From the NCBI RefSeq assembly GCF_013166575.1, contig NZ_JABKKE010000016.1:1-64000 (forward strand): DNA of 64,000 nucleotides. The letters are read 5' to 3'. This DNA comes from Xylanibacter rodentium. Lineage in GTDB: Bacteria > Bacteroidota > Bacteroidia > Bacteroidales > Bacteroidaceae. The notes beneath the pieces were generated by a model. That model did not search any database and had not been told where the DNA came from. It saw only the letters and a list, made by a program, of their open reading frames with translations. Shown here piece by piece: positions 1-9,400 of this stretch (position 1 is the stretch's first letter; the number at the start of each line of letters is the position of its first letter). A program made the position numbers and the translations under genes.

Positions 1-58
1 GTTAAGCCCGCCTGCGCCGATGGTACTGCAATGCAATGCGGGAGAGTAGGAGGCCGCC
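1..58 (+). rRNA. rrf: 5S ribosomal RNA, 3' end (partial)
   Basis: The first bases carry the conserved 3' part of bacterial 5S rRNA, including GCGCCGATGGTACTGC and GGGAGAGTAGG, and close with a short GGC-rich stem strand near position 57. The 5' half lies outside the window, so an rRNA operon must end here. A strong hairpin with a T tract follows directly. The exact last base is approximate. Confidence 0.88.
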
Positions 59-72
59 TTCTTTTCTTTATG

Positions 73-111
73 TCTCCCCTGTCCGGTGAAACGGGCGGGG
101 GAGATTTTTTT
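73..111 (+). terminator. Rho-independent terminator of the rRNA operon
   Basis: TCTCCCC at 73 pairs with GGGGAGA ending at 104, with further pairing of the inner CCG/CGG bases, and seven T residues follow immediately. This is the classic shape of an intrinsic terminator and fits the end of the rRNA operon. Confidence 0.85.
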
Positions 112-196
112 GTGTGTTTGTGTGGGATGTGATTGATGAAATTCCAATTCGTTGTATGGGGATACAATAAGAAAGCCGTATCTGCGTTTTATAGCT

Positions 197-784
197 ATGC
201 AGAGTTTAAGAAGTTTTTTTGTTTGGTTGATGCGTATACATTGTTGTCGGGGATTCGGAATACAGTCACCGTCAGATTATGCTTTTGTCCGTTATGTGGT
301 CAACGAGCATTATCCATACTATTCTTATTCTGATTTGAAAGCTCTCATGCCGCATGTAGATTGGAAGACACGTAAGTTGTGTTGTCTTTATTTCAGAATT
401 GCGAATTTTCTACAACCTGATGTCATATTCGGTTCCTTTTGTGCACAGGCTTATTATGGCTATCTCCATGCCGGATGCAACAAGGCTTTGATAATAGGAA
501 GGATGGAGATGCAAACAATGTCGGTTGACCATATCGTGAAAGGATTGTTTGTCATATCTGTGTCGGATGCGGACTTCACTTCACTTTTAGCCAAGGTCAT
601 AGGTGTTGCCGGAGAAAGTTCCATAATGGTCGTTGAGGATATATACGCCGATAAGGAGGCAAAGGCCCGCTGGCGGGAAATAAAGGCTGACGAGAGAGTT
701 GGGGTTACGTTCGATTTGTATTATGCAGGCATAGTATTTTTTGATTTGAAGCGTTATAAGCAGAGTTATAAGATTAATTTTTAG
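197..784 (+). CDS. Methyltransferase-like hypothetical protein, apparently degenerate
   Basis: A protein of about 195 residues if it starts at ATG 197; an in-frame ATG at 152 would add 15 residues. The N-terminal pattern (RGFGIQSP, then PYYSYSDL) and the C-terminal pattern (ARWREIKAD, VTFDLYYAGIVFF, KINF) resemble a Bacteroidales family often annotated as class I SAM-dependent methyltransferase. I cannot find the glycine-rich SAM-binding loop of that fold: the expected region reads FLQPDVIFGSFCAQAYYGY. The protein may have lost catalysis or belong to a diverged non-catalytic branch. It is the first gene after the rRNA operon and no promoter box was recognised. Family assignment is from memory of the motifs; function is unknown. 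Confidence 0.6.
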   Translation: MQSLRSFFVWLMRIHCCRGFGIQSPSDYAFVRYVVNEHYPYYSYSDLKALMPHVDWKTRKLCCLYFRIANFLQPDVIFGSFCAQAYYGYLHAGCNKALIIGRMEMQTMSVDHIVKGLFVISVSDADFTSLLAKVIGVAGESSIMVVEDIYADKEAKARWREIKADERVGVTFDLYYAGIVFFDLKRYKQSYKINF

Positions 785-825
785 TTTGTCGGTGTAATAT
801 CGATATATGACAATTAAAACGATAT

Positions 826-1392
826 ATGATGAAGATAACCAAGGTATATACAAAAAGCGGTGACAAGGGGACTACAAGCCTTGTAGGTGGAATCCGTATC
901 AATAAGGCAGACATTCGTCTGGAGGCTTACGGAACGGTTGACGAACTCAATTCGCAGATGGGTCTGCTTGCGGCATATATGGCTGACGGACCGGACAAGG
1001 ATATGGTGGAACGCATACAGAGCAATCTGTTTGTGGTGGGTACGCATCTGGCAACAGACCAAAGTTGTACTCCTCTTTATGATTCGGCGAAACTGAACGA
1101 GGGTGAGACGGAACTTTTGGAGAAAGAGATAGACAGGATAATGGATTTTCTGCCGGAGGCACAAGGATTTGTACTGCCGGGGGGCTGTCCGGCTGCCGCT
1201 ATCGGGCATGTGTGCCGTACGGTTTGCCGCAGGGCCGAACGGTGTGTGGTGGCATTGTCAGAGAATGCCATCGTATCTCCTGAAATACAGAGGTATCTCA
1301 ACAGATTGTCAGACTATCTGTTCGTTTTAGCTAAAAAAAATAATATTATGGCCGGTATTAGTGAAAAAGTGTGGACTAATCATTGTAAATAA
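826..1392 (+). CDS. pduO: PduO-type ATP:cob(I)alamin adenosyltransferase
   Basis: Transfers the adenosyl group of ATP to cob(I)alamin to make coenzyme B12 in the cytoplasm. The 188-residue length is normal for the family. The N-terminal ATP-binding signature is clear (VYTKSGDKGTTSL near residue 6), followed by RLEAYGTVDELNSQMG near residue 29 and the C-terminal CRRAERC helix segment near residue 137. Two adjacent ATGs at 826 and 829 give alternative starts differing by one residue. It sits alone between an unknown protein and a DUF2795 gene, without other cobalamin genes nearby, so it probably serves B12 salvage. The family is certain; the symbol follows the PduO-type naming and does not imply propanediol use. 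Confidence 0.93.
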   Translation: MMKITKVYTKSGDKGTTSLVGGIRINKADIRLEAYGTVDELNSQMGLLAAYMADGPDKDMVERIQSNLFVVGTHLATDQSCTPLYDSAKLNEGETELLEKEIDRIMDFLPEAQGFVLPGGCPAAAIGHVCRTVCRRAERCVVALSENAIVSPEIQRYLNRLSDYLFVLAKKNNIMAGISEKVWTNHCK

Positions 1393-1412
1393 GAAGAAAA
1401 TTATTACTTTTG
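1382..1412 (+). promoter_or_regulatory. Bacteroidetes-type promoter for the DUF2795 gene
   Basis: TACTTTTG at 1405-1412 matches the Bacteroidetes -7 consensus TAnnTTTG, with ATTG at 1382-1385 and a 19-base spacer. It overlaps the 3' end of the cobalamin adenosyltransferase gene and lies 34 bases before ATG 1447. Sequence match only. Confidence 0.65.
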
Positions 1413-1446
1413 CGCAATATTCAGAAATTGATAAACTTTAAAGACT

Positions 1447-1668
1447 ATGTATTGGACACTGGAATTGGCTTCAAAGCTTGAAGATGCGCCGTGGCCTGCA
1501 ACAAAGGACGAGCTCATTGACTATGCGATTCGTTCGGGCGCTCCACTCGAAGTATTGGAAAACTTGCAGGAAATAGAAGATGAAGGCGATGTATACGAAA
1601 GCATCGAGGATATATGGCCCGATTATCCTACCAAGGAGGACTTTCTGTTCAACGAAGATGAGTATTGA
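1447..1668 (+). CDS. DUF2795 family small acidic protein
   Basis: A 73-residue acidic protein beginning MYWTLELASKLEDAPWPATK and containing the conserved core KDELIDYAIRSGAP LEVLENLQ. This matches the DUF2795 family, which is widespread in Bacteroidetes and has no established function. There is no signal peptide or membrane segment, so it is cytoplasmic. Its own promoter box lies just upstream and a large inverted repeat follows 40 bases after the stop, so it is probably a single-gene transcript. Residues 42-73 are dense in D and E. Confidence 0.88.
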   Translation: MYWTLELASKLEDAPWPATKDELIDYAIRSGAPLEVLENLQEIEDEGDVYESIEDIWPDYPTKEDFLFNEDEY

Positions 1669-1709
1669 AGCACGCCATATTGGTTTGGTGTGAATCTTCG
1701 GACAAGAAA

Positions 1710-1777
1710 AGAAAGTGTATCAAAATACAAAAAATGTCCATATTTGTTTGGATGAGTCGTATTTTGATACACTTTCT
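1710..1777. repeat. Perfect 19-base inverted repeat around a 30-base loop
   Basis: AGAAAGTGTATCAAAATAC at 1710-1728 is the exact reverse complement of 1759-1777. The loop holds a smaller TCCA/TGGA pairing. It stands between the DUF2795 gene and the next gene. It could terminate transcription, but there is no T tract after the second arm, and a small non-autonomous mobile element remnant is an alternative. Confidence 0.75.
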
Positions 1778-1842
1778 GTTATAAAGGCATTTGATTGAAA
1801 TGTTGTGAGACATAAGGAAAAGATAGTTACTTTGATATTGAT

Positions 1843-3450
1843 ATGGAAGATAAAATTATTATTCAGTCGAGACATAAGTGGTTGGTATATCCTTCCATCC
1901 TTGCTGCTGCATTGTTGCTATTTGCTATGTGCACTAAACTGTTTTGGGAACTAATAGGCTTGTTTCTCATCGATAGTGGTGGGGCTAGATTAGGTATAAT
2001 GCTTGTAGGAACAAGCATAACTATTCTTACATTTGGATTCTGTGCTATTTGGTTCATGCGTAGTGTAAAAGTCTATAGCGACAGAATTGAGGTCAAGTAT
2101 CTTTTACACCCGAAGTGGAATTATCAGATAATGCTGAAGGACGTGGACTGCTTCTGTGTAGAAACAAAGCAGGTGGAAACTGAGAAAAGTTATTATCAAT
2201 ACAGTCGTATCTATTTGCTTACGGGTAGAAAACTTTGGCTGTATATCTCAGGAGGCGAAGGTTCTAATTCCGATGAAATGTTCTCTGTCCTGACAGACCA
2301 TTTCGGTATACCGCAGCGTAAGGGGACTATAAAATTGTCGTGGAAAGAAGAGGAAGTTGTAAAACATGGAGGCTATATTTCGTTGGACGATATCAGTGAC
2401 GAAGAATTGGAAGCTATGGCTGCGCAGCGGAAACAACGCCCACAACCACGTTCTGATTTTGAGATGCCCCGTTCCACAAGGTGGAAATACTTTTTTATAG
2501 AGTATGGAGTGATATTGTTCATTGCTGTATTTGTGGCAATATTTTACTTTGGCTGGGTGGTCTCGCGGGCTGTCAAAGAGAATAATACAGAGACTTTATC
2601 CTATATAGATGCAAAGACGGATCTCTCGTCTAAACTATATTATATTGTAGATTCTATAGATGTGGACAGTACCGGTATACTTTGCTTGACTCTTCAAATA
2701 TCTTACAGCCGTAATAATCTGAAATATTGGGCTTTTCCTATAAAAGGACGCGATAATGTATGGATAGCCGTCACTGTTAATGATTGCCAAGATGTAAAGT
2801 CTTTGGAAGATTACGAATCAACCTACTGTTTAAAGGCACTTCGTAAGATCCATAGTTATAAGGTGGTCACTTACGAGGAAGAATATCGGAAAATTATAGA
2901 AGAGATAGCTAAGTCATCAGGTGTGAAAATTGATGAAAACTTCATTCTCTTATGTCCAGACAGGATGTTAAGGACAGGGCGTGTCAGTTATTTTGCGGCC
3001 TTAGACACGAGGAAGAGAAGCAAGCATGCTGAAGAAGAAGTATTCCGCCTGATGAAAGATGCAGCCGAAGAAGTTCCCGCAGCGCAGTATCAATTGGGCT
3101 GGATGTATGAGAGCGGCTTAGGTGTTGTTGCTGATACGGCAGAGGCAATCTGCATGTATACAAAGGCGGCGGTTCAGAATCAGGATGCCAAAGCAAAGAT
3201 TGATGCTATGAATCAAATGAGCTACCTCTATGCCCGCAGACGTCAATACGAAAAGGCCCTTGCAGTCATTGACAGCGCCATAGCAGTAAGTCCGTATGAA
3301 GCAAACCTTTATGACAGCAAGGGCGAGCACCTATATAGGTCGGGAGACAAGGAGGGAGCCGAAGTGATGTGGAAACGTGTTATGGAGCTTGACCCGCAAT
3401 TCACGGAAAAGCATGACAGTGAGCTCTATCGTCTGCTACATGGGAAATAA
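1843..3450 (+). CDS. Membrane protein with PH-like N-terminal region and Sel1/TPR C-terminal repeats
   Basis: A 535-residue protein. Residues 14-37 and 48-72 form two hydrophobic helices. Residues 73-165 look like a small PH-like beta domain (VKVYSDRIEVKYLL, IYLLTGRKLWLYISGG), a common arrangement in two-helix bacterial membrane proteins. A third membrane helix lies near 216-242. A globular region follows, and from about residue 403 there are Sel1/TPR-type helical repeats (AAQYQLGWMYESGLGV, AICMYTKAA, YEANLYDSKGEHLYRSGD, AEVMWKRVMELDP). The combination suggests a membrane-anchored scaffold. I do not recognise a named family covering the full length. It is convergent with the addB gene and shares a bidirectional hairpin with it. 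Confidence 0.75.
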   Translation: MEDKIIIQSRHKWLVYPSILAAALLLFAMCTKLFWELIGLFLIDSGGARLGIMLVGTSITILTFGFCAIWFMRSVKVYSDRIEVKYLLHPKWNYQIMLKDVDCFCVETKQVETEKSYYQYSRIYLLTGRKLWLYISGGEGSNSDEMFSVLTDHFGIPQRKGTIKLSWKEEEVVKHGGYISLDDISDEELEAMAAQRKQRPQPRSDFEMPRSTRWKYFFIEYGVILFIAVFVAIFYFGWVVSRAVKENNTETLSYIDAKTDLSSKLYYIVDSIDVDSTGILCLTLQISYSRNNLKYWAFPIKGRDNVWIAVTVNDCQDVKSLEDYESTYCLKALRKIHSYKVVTYEEEYRKIIEEIAKSSGVKIDENFILLCPDRMLRTGRVSYFAALDTRKRSKHAEEEVFRLMKDAAEEVPAAQYQLGWMYESGLGVVADTAEAICMYTKAAVQNQDAKAKIDAMNQMSYLYARRRQYEKALAVIDSAIAVSPYEANLYDSKGEHLYRSGDKEGAEVMWKRVMELDPQFTEKHDSELYRLLHGK

Positions 3451-3493
3451 GTGTTTCTTGTTGTCGTGCCCAAAGGCAGGATAGGACAAATAG

Positions 3494-3534
3494 TGTGGCA
3501 ATTCCGGAAAGGTCTATTTCCCGGAATTGCCACA
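3494..3534. terminator. Hairpin between convergent genes
   Basis: TGTGGCAATTCCGG at 3494-3507 is perfectly complementary to CCGGAATTGCCACA at 3521-3534. The right arm lies inside the last codons of the minus-strand AddB-like gene, whose stop is at 3514-3516. It probably ends transcription from both sides; no strong T tract is present. Confidence 0.6.
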
Positions 3535-6441
3535 TAGCTGCATATATGGACAGATGCGGCAGATATCATCATCGGATGTCGGGACGAAAGGAATTGCCGG
3601 ATTGAAAATGTCGTTTACCTTTTCGTGCAATAGCGTCTCAAATTCCTGATGGCAATCGTTGATGTCTCTGACCGGATTTTTGCCGAAGCAGAGTGTCGGG
3701 TCGTAGTCGCTTCCTGTGGCATGCTGAATGAAGAGCAAGGCGGGGCTGACGGGTAGGTTTCGCGGATTGGTCAGGACGGATTTGCTTACGATGCTGCTGT
3801 AGAGGAATGTCTGCAAGTAGTAGTCGCTGTGCTTGCTTATGTTTGCAGAATCGAATATGGCGGCTATGTCTGGCATGTACTCCAACCGGCGGCTTCCGGT
3901 CTTATAGTCTATCACGCGGATGCGCTCTCCTGTGCCGTCGTTCACGCAGTCAAGACGGTCAATGCGTCCGCCTACTGTGGTGCGGAACCGGACACTGCCG
4001 CCTCCGCATACTTCCATATCCTCTATCACGTCTGTTTCCAGTCCGACGATGTCGAAAGGTGCCAGTTGCATGTCCATGCGGAGCAATTTGCGCAGATAGG
4101 TGATGATGACTTCGCGGTTGATAAGTTGCAGACCATTGTATTCGGGACGTGTGCCTGCCCCTTTGGGCAGTTTGAACAGTTCCTCCATGAATGTTTCGTC
4201 GACAATGCGTTCTATTTCTGCTCCGTGGCTGAGCATCCATTTTATATTGTCGGCTGTGATGTGTGTGCCGCCTGCGGTTATCCGTTCGTATATTTTCTGT
4301 GATGCTTCGTGGAATATATTTCCGAAGATTCGGTTGTCAATCTCGTCGCTATCGTCGGTCTCGGGTTCGCGTAAACCGCACACATAATTATAGTAGAACT
4401 GTTTGGGGCATCGCATGTATCTGTTGATGGCTGTCGGTGTGAGCAGCGGTGTGCCTTCCTTGTGTCCGTTTCGGTTCTTGTCGAAGCGCAGGAGCAGCCG
4501 GTTCATTATGTCGTCGGTCTTGCAGACTTCAACGGGGGCGAATTTGATGGAGCTCTGTCCCGACTGGAGCGACCGGCGTCCGACATTGTGATTGCTTTCC
4601 ACGAGAATCTGGAGCATGAAGCGGCTCATCTCACCTGTGGTGCCGTTGTCAGTTGAGTTGTTGTATAATATGGTGACGTCGTTTGCCCGCTGGATGAGAC
4701 GGTAAAAGTAGTAGGCGTAGATGGCCACCTTGTTGTCTACCGTGGTCAGTTCGTGGGCCTTGCGTATGCCGTATGGAATGAATGACGTGTCGTTGACACC
4801 TTTGGGCATATTTCCTTCGTTGGCTGAAAGTATGAGCACATGGTCGAAGTCGATGTTTCGTGTTTCGAGCACTCCCATGATTTGCACTCCTACTACCGGT
4901 TCGCCGTGGAAAGGTATCGAGGTGGACTTCAGCAGTTGGCCTATCAGCCGTTGCAGTGTAATCACGTCGATGACAAGATCGTCAGAGAGTATCAGTCCGG
5001 CGAGGCGGTTCATCAGTGTGTATGTGCGGAACAGGGCTTCCTTGAACATCTGGTCCGCGCTGTCGTCAGCGTTTGAGGCTATGAGTTTCAGTATGTCGAT
5101 AATCCATTCGGCGATGCGTCCTGACAATTCTGCGCTGCTGTATCCGTCGATGCTGCCGAAAAGCAGTGATGTGCCTTCGTCGGTACAGAGCCGTTCGCGG
5201 GTGGGGTAGTATACTTTTGCATCAATATTGAGTGCGCGGTAAAGCTCGGTGTGTTTTTCGGATATAAATTTCATGTAGGGATGCTTCAGGACGGTGTTTA
5301 CAGCCTGAAGCCGGTATTTTTCAGACGTGGCCATGTATCCGCCGGTTTGCAGCGCTATGAGTTGTGATATCAACGAGGCAACCGGCGATTGTGCCAGCGG
5401 GTATCCGGTAGTGATGTTCACCTTGTCAGCCTCATCAGGCAGACAGTGTATTACCGTTTGCAGCAGCCCTTCGTTGCACAGGACTATGGCTGTGCGCCGT
5501 CCGGCTTCGATGCGTCCGTTTTCTTTCAGCCATCGGCTGATATAGCGTGCCTGGACATTCTCGGTAGGCGCGGAAACGAAAGTAATGTCTTTACGACGTG
5601 AAAAATTATTGTATATATTTCCGTCGGTATTGTCGAGTTCGTTGGGGAACAGCTGAAGATATTGCGATATGTAATGCCCGGCTTCATGGCGAAGGTCGTG
5701 TCCGTGCGGCATATAATAATGGTCGAAGTCCCAGTAGAAGTGGGCACGTCCTTGTTTTTGCAGTCGTTCGAAAAGACGTCTTTCCACTTTTTGCAGTACG
5801 TTGAAGCCAACGAACAGATATGTGTCGTACATGAATTCTATGTTCACGTTCTCAGCCACTTCGCGGTAAAGGGCTCCTTCGTATGCCAGTCCTTCGTATG
5901 TAAGACGTTCGTTGAATGTGTTGTAGATGTCATAGATATGACTCCACAGACTTAGAAAACGACGTTTCAATTCTGAATTGTGCTCTTCACTGAAGTTGCT
6001 GAAAAATCTCCTGATGATGTCTATTTGCTCTTTGCTCAGATATGAAACGTCGTCCAGTTCGTGTATGTCACGAAGATTGGCGAAAACCTTGTCCGCCTCG
6101 GCCATGTTCTTGTCAAGATCGTCAAAGTCGGCCAACAGCAATTGTCCCCATCCGTAGAAGTGGTCGAGAGTCTCATCGATGCCGGTGCATTCTGTGAAAC
6201 ACTTATGCAGGTCGCAAATCAGTTTGATCTGGTCGCCTGTCCTGCGTGACGAGTGACGACGGAATAAATCGCTGATGGTGATATATGCGGGGCTCCATAT
6301 AGGGCGTCCGGCTATGCGCACGAGATATTCGTTCATGAACAGTGCTGCGCGCTTGTTTGGAAAAACCACAGCCACGCGCGACAGATCGTATCCGTATTTG
6401 TTTATTATGTCATGGGCGACATGCTCCAGGAATGTCTTCAT
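3514..6441 (-). CDS. addB: AddB-like PD-(D/E)XK nuclease/inactivated helicase subunit
   Basis: A protein of about 975 residues beginning MKTFLEHVAHDIINKYG. I chose ATG 6441 because it follows the upstream gene's stop by 16 bases and starts the conserved region; an open frame continues upstream to 6603 but overlaps the neighbour. The C-terminal nuclease domain shows GRIDRLD and VIDYKTG. The AddB-type iron-sulfur cysteines are present as RCPKQFYYNY and the C-terminal CRICPYMQLC, giving the Cys-x2-Cys-x5-Cys spacing. The N-terminal region (VAVVFPNKRAALF) resembles the inactivated helicase half of AddB. With the neighbouring AddA-like subunit it should process double-strand breaks to load RecA. 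The family-level call is secure; naming by AddB rather than RexB is a convention. Confidence 0.87.
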   Translation of the reverse strand: MKTFLEHVAHDIINKYGYDLSRVAVVFPNKRAALFMNEYLVRIAGRPIWSPAYITISDLFRRHSSRRTGDQIKLICDLHKCFTECTGIDETLDHFYGWGQLLLADFDDLDKNMAEADKVFANLRDIHELDDVSYLSKEQIDIIRRFFSNFSEEHNSELKRRFLSLWSHIYDIYNTFNERLTYEGLAYEGALYREVAENVNIEFMYDTYLFVGFNVLQKVERRLFERLQKQGRAHFYWDFDHYYMPHGHDLRHEAGHYISQYLQLFPNELDNTDGNIYNNFSRRKDITFVSAPTENVQARYISRWLKENGRIEAGRRTAIVLCNEGLLQTVIHCLPDEADKVNITTGYPLAQSPVASLISQLIALQTGGYMATSEKYRLQAVNTVLKHPYMKFISEKHTELYRALNIDAKVYYPTRERLCTDEGTSLLFGSIDGYSSAELSGRIAEWIIDILKLIASNADDSADQMFKEALFRTYTLMNRLAGLILSDDLVIDVITLQRLIGQLLKSTSIPFHGEPVVGVQIMGVLETRNIDFDHVLILSANEGNMPKGVNDTSFIPYGIRKAHELTTVDNKVAIYAYYFYRLIQRANDVTILYNNSTDNGTTGEMSRFMLQILVESNHNVGRRSLQSGQSSIKFAPVEVCKTDDIMNRLLLRFDKNRNGHKEGTPLLTPTAINRYMRCPKQFYYNYVCGLREPETDDSDEIDNRIFGNIFHEASQKIYERITAGGTHITADNIKWMLSHGAEIERIVDETFMEELFKLPKGAGTRPEYNGLQLINREVIITYLRKLLRMDMQLAPFDIVGLETDVIEDMEVCGGGSVRFRTTVGGRIDRLDCVNDGTGERIRVIDYKTGSRRLEYMPDIAAIFDSANISKHSDYYLQTFLYSSIVSKSVLTNPRNLPVSPALLFIQHATGSDYDPTLCFGKNPVRDINDCHQEFETLLHEKVNDIFNPAIPFVPTSDDDICRICPYMQLCGNSGK

Positions 6442-6457
6442 ATGCTTTTCTTTTTGT

Positions 6458-9400
6458 TTAGGAGTCCACTCTCTCGATTTTATTACCGTACACGAACCAT
6501 AGATAGCCTTCCACGTTTTCGTGCCCCATGGTTTCGAGCAAGTGCATGTATTCACGTACTTGTTTACGGTAGTTTTCTTTTGGTGTGCCGAATTTGAAGT
6601 CAACCACTATCATTTTGTTTCCGTCGGTCATCACGCGGTCGGGGCGACGCTCTATAATTTCTCCCGACTCTGCGGTTGAGAGGATGGAGCACTCGTTGAA
6701 CAACTTCCATCTGCCGTCGAACCAGTCGGCTACTTGTGGAGATGACAGCCGCTTGCGCATCATTGCCGTGAGTTTCTCTGCCGATGTCTTGTCGAGCATG
6801 CCCTCGTTTTCAAGATGTTGCATGGCACCGTCGATGTCGTCTGTCGTGCGTATCTCGGAAAGCACTTTATGTAATACGTTTCCAGCCTTGATATATTCCT
6901 TCCGGTCGTTCTCTTCTCCATTGTCTCCGGAAATGAAATCCCGGCTCTGGTTGCTCTGCACGAACTCGGTTTTGTTGGCAAATGTCGCGATATTGATGTG
7001 TATGGGTGTTATTGATTGCGTGAAGACATTGTCCGATATGTAGTCATGGCACCCGCTATTGTCTTTTACAGTAAGTGATCCGTATTCAAATGTTATGGGG
7101 TGTTCGTTGTCACCGTCATCCATGCCGGTAATGGTGGCATGAAGTTCTGTGGCAATATCGGTCAGACAGGCCTGTATGAGCTGTGAGCGCGAATTTTTGG
7201 TGTCGCGCCGCCCTATGACGAACAGATTGCGCCCTGCACGTGTGAATGCTACGTAGAGCAGATTGAGATTGTCCACACAGTTTTGCAGATACTCGTCCAT
7301 GTAGTCTTTTTCGTATATTGTACCCGTCATACCTTTGCGACTATAGTCTACGGGGATTATCGGCATCTCATCGAATGGGGCTTCCGTGGGTTTGCACCAC
7401 AGAATGTTGCCGCTGGTCTTTTCCAACTGCCAGTCGCAGAAAGGGATTATTACGTTGTCAAATTCCAGTCCTTTGCTCTTGTGTATGGATATGATACGTA
7501 TGCCGTCCGGTTCGTCGCTTTGTATTGTCTTGTTGTGTATGGTGCGTTCCCATTCGGCCACAAAGGAATCGATGTCGGCAATATGGTCTTGGGTAAATGT
7601 GCTCAACTGGTCGTAGAATGCGCATATGTATGCACTTTGTCCGCTGAGACGCTCAAGTTGGAAAATGGCATATAGCCGTTCGGTAAGGTCGTAGAGTGGC
7701 ATGGCTGACAGTTCGTCCATACAGTCAGTATAGGCTTCGGGCAGCAACGTCTGGGAATGGTCGGCAATATCTTGTTCGCTGATGCCTTGGCCTTTTATGT
7801 TCAGCATGTAGGTTTTGATAAGGTTTGCCCGTGTTAGGACATCATCGCGGTGGGTAAGAAGATGCAGAGCCTGTATGAGTGTGCATACGGCGAGTGACGC
7901 ATCGAGACGGAAAGCCTCGTCGGATACGATTCTCACATCTGGTATGTGCTCGGTAATGTGTTTGGCTATAAGGGGGATATGCTTGTTGGTGCGTACCAGG
8001 ATGGCAATGCTGCCGGCATCAATGCCGTTGTTGCAGAGCTGTTTTACGGTGTCTGTCAGTTCGTCGAGCGTTGACTGTTCATATTCATCGCCCGGTAAAA
8101 GTTTGACGCTGACGTATCCGTTCCCGATGCTTCTTTCCGGCATTTGTTGGGATACGTCCGCGTAGGCACTGCGTAGTTGTGCGGCATGAAGTGCGTCTTT
8201 GTCATCGCCGATGGTTTCGCATTCTGCTTCTACTGCACGTTTGAAAAATGTATTGTTGAAATGTATCACGTTGCCGGCCGAACGATAGTTCATCGTGAGC
8301 GACTTTACGTTGAGCATTCTTTCACTGTCGGAAAACTGGTTGTCTATGTTGTTGAGCAGGCGCCAGTCGCCCGAACGCCATCGGTAAATGCTTTGCTTTA
8401 CATCACCCACAATAAGGTTTGACGCGTTCTCGTGGCTCATGCACTCCATGAGCAGCACTTTGAAGTTGCGCCACTGTACCGAACTTGTGTCCTGAAACTC
8501 GTCTATCATAACATGTTCCAGCTGTGTACCGATTTTCTCAAATATGAACGGCGAGTCGCTCCCGCTTATCAGCGAGTGCAGCAGTTGCTGGGTGTCGCTC
8601 AGCAGAAAACGGTTGGCCTCTTCATTAAGTTCTCTTACTTTGTTCTCGATGCTGCCCAACAGGCGCAGCTGATACAGATGACGCAGGGTAAGCTCGGCCG
8701 ACTTGTAACGCCGCCATTGTCGCGGACGCTCTTCAATAGCCATGTGCAGCAGATCGGTAAGCGGACCGAGTGCAAGGGCATGGATTGTGTCGCGCTTCGG
8801 ACTTTTGGCAGAATACCATTTGCCGATGTCTGTCAGGCAATCGGTGGCACGTTTTCCGACGATGCTTTCGTCGAATGTTCCATTCTTCATCTTGATGAAC
8901 AGGCCGGCAACCCCCGAATTTTTGTATGAGAGGTCGTCGACGCTGAGTCCCTCGGATGCCAACACCTCGAAAAACTCGTCGGCGATGGATTCCATCCGTC
9001 TACGCGAATCGTCCATCTCGCGGCGCATCTTTTCGGCATACTGTTTCATGAATGTCCGTTCGCCGGCCTTTTCGGCCATAGTCCGACTCTCTTCCTTGTA
9101 GAAGTCGCGGAAGATGGTTTTGCCGAATGTCTTTATATGTCCTATCACGTTCCAGCTCTTGTCGTCGGCAATATTGTCGTTTATATATTCGATGATGAGC
9201 CGCAGGATTTCGTTATTTGTGTCAAGTTCCTCTATAAGTTTGTCTACAGCGTGTTCTTCTACCTGAGTATCGTTCAGTTCTATGCGCAAGTTGGCCGTGA
9301 GGTCAAGTTCGCGGGCTAGGTTGCGCAGTACGGTCTGGAAGAAAGAGTCGATGGTCTCTATCCGGAAGTATCCGTAGTTGTGTATAAGCAGACGGAGTGC

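Noticed and set aside
133..333. 66-codon frame overlapping the methyltransferase-like gene
   Set aside because: Different frame within a longer gene that has family-like motifs; no support.
3516..6603. Longer N-terminus of the AddB-like protein from 6603
   Set aside because: It would overlap the AddA-like coding end by about 145 bases, and the conserved sequence begins at ATG 6441.
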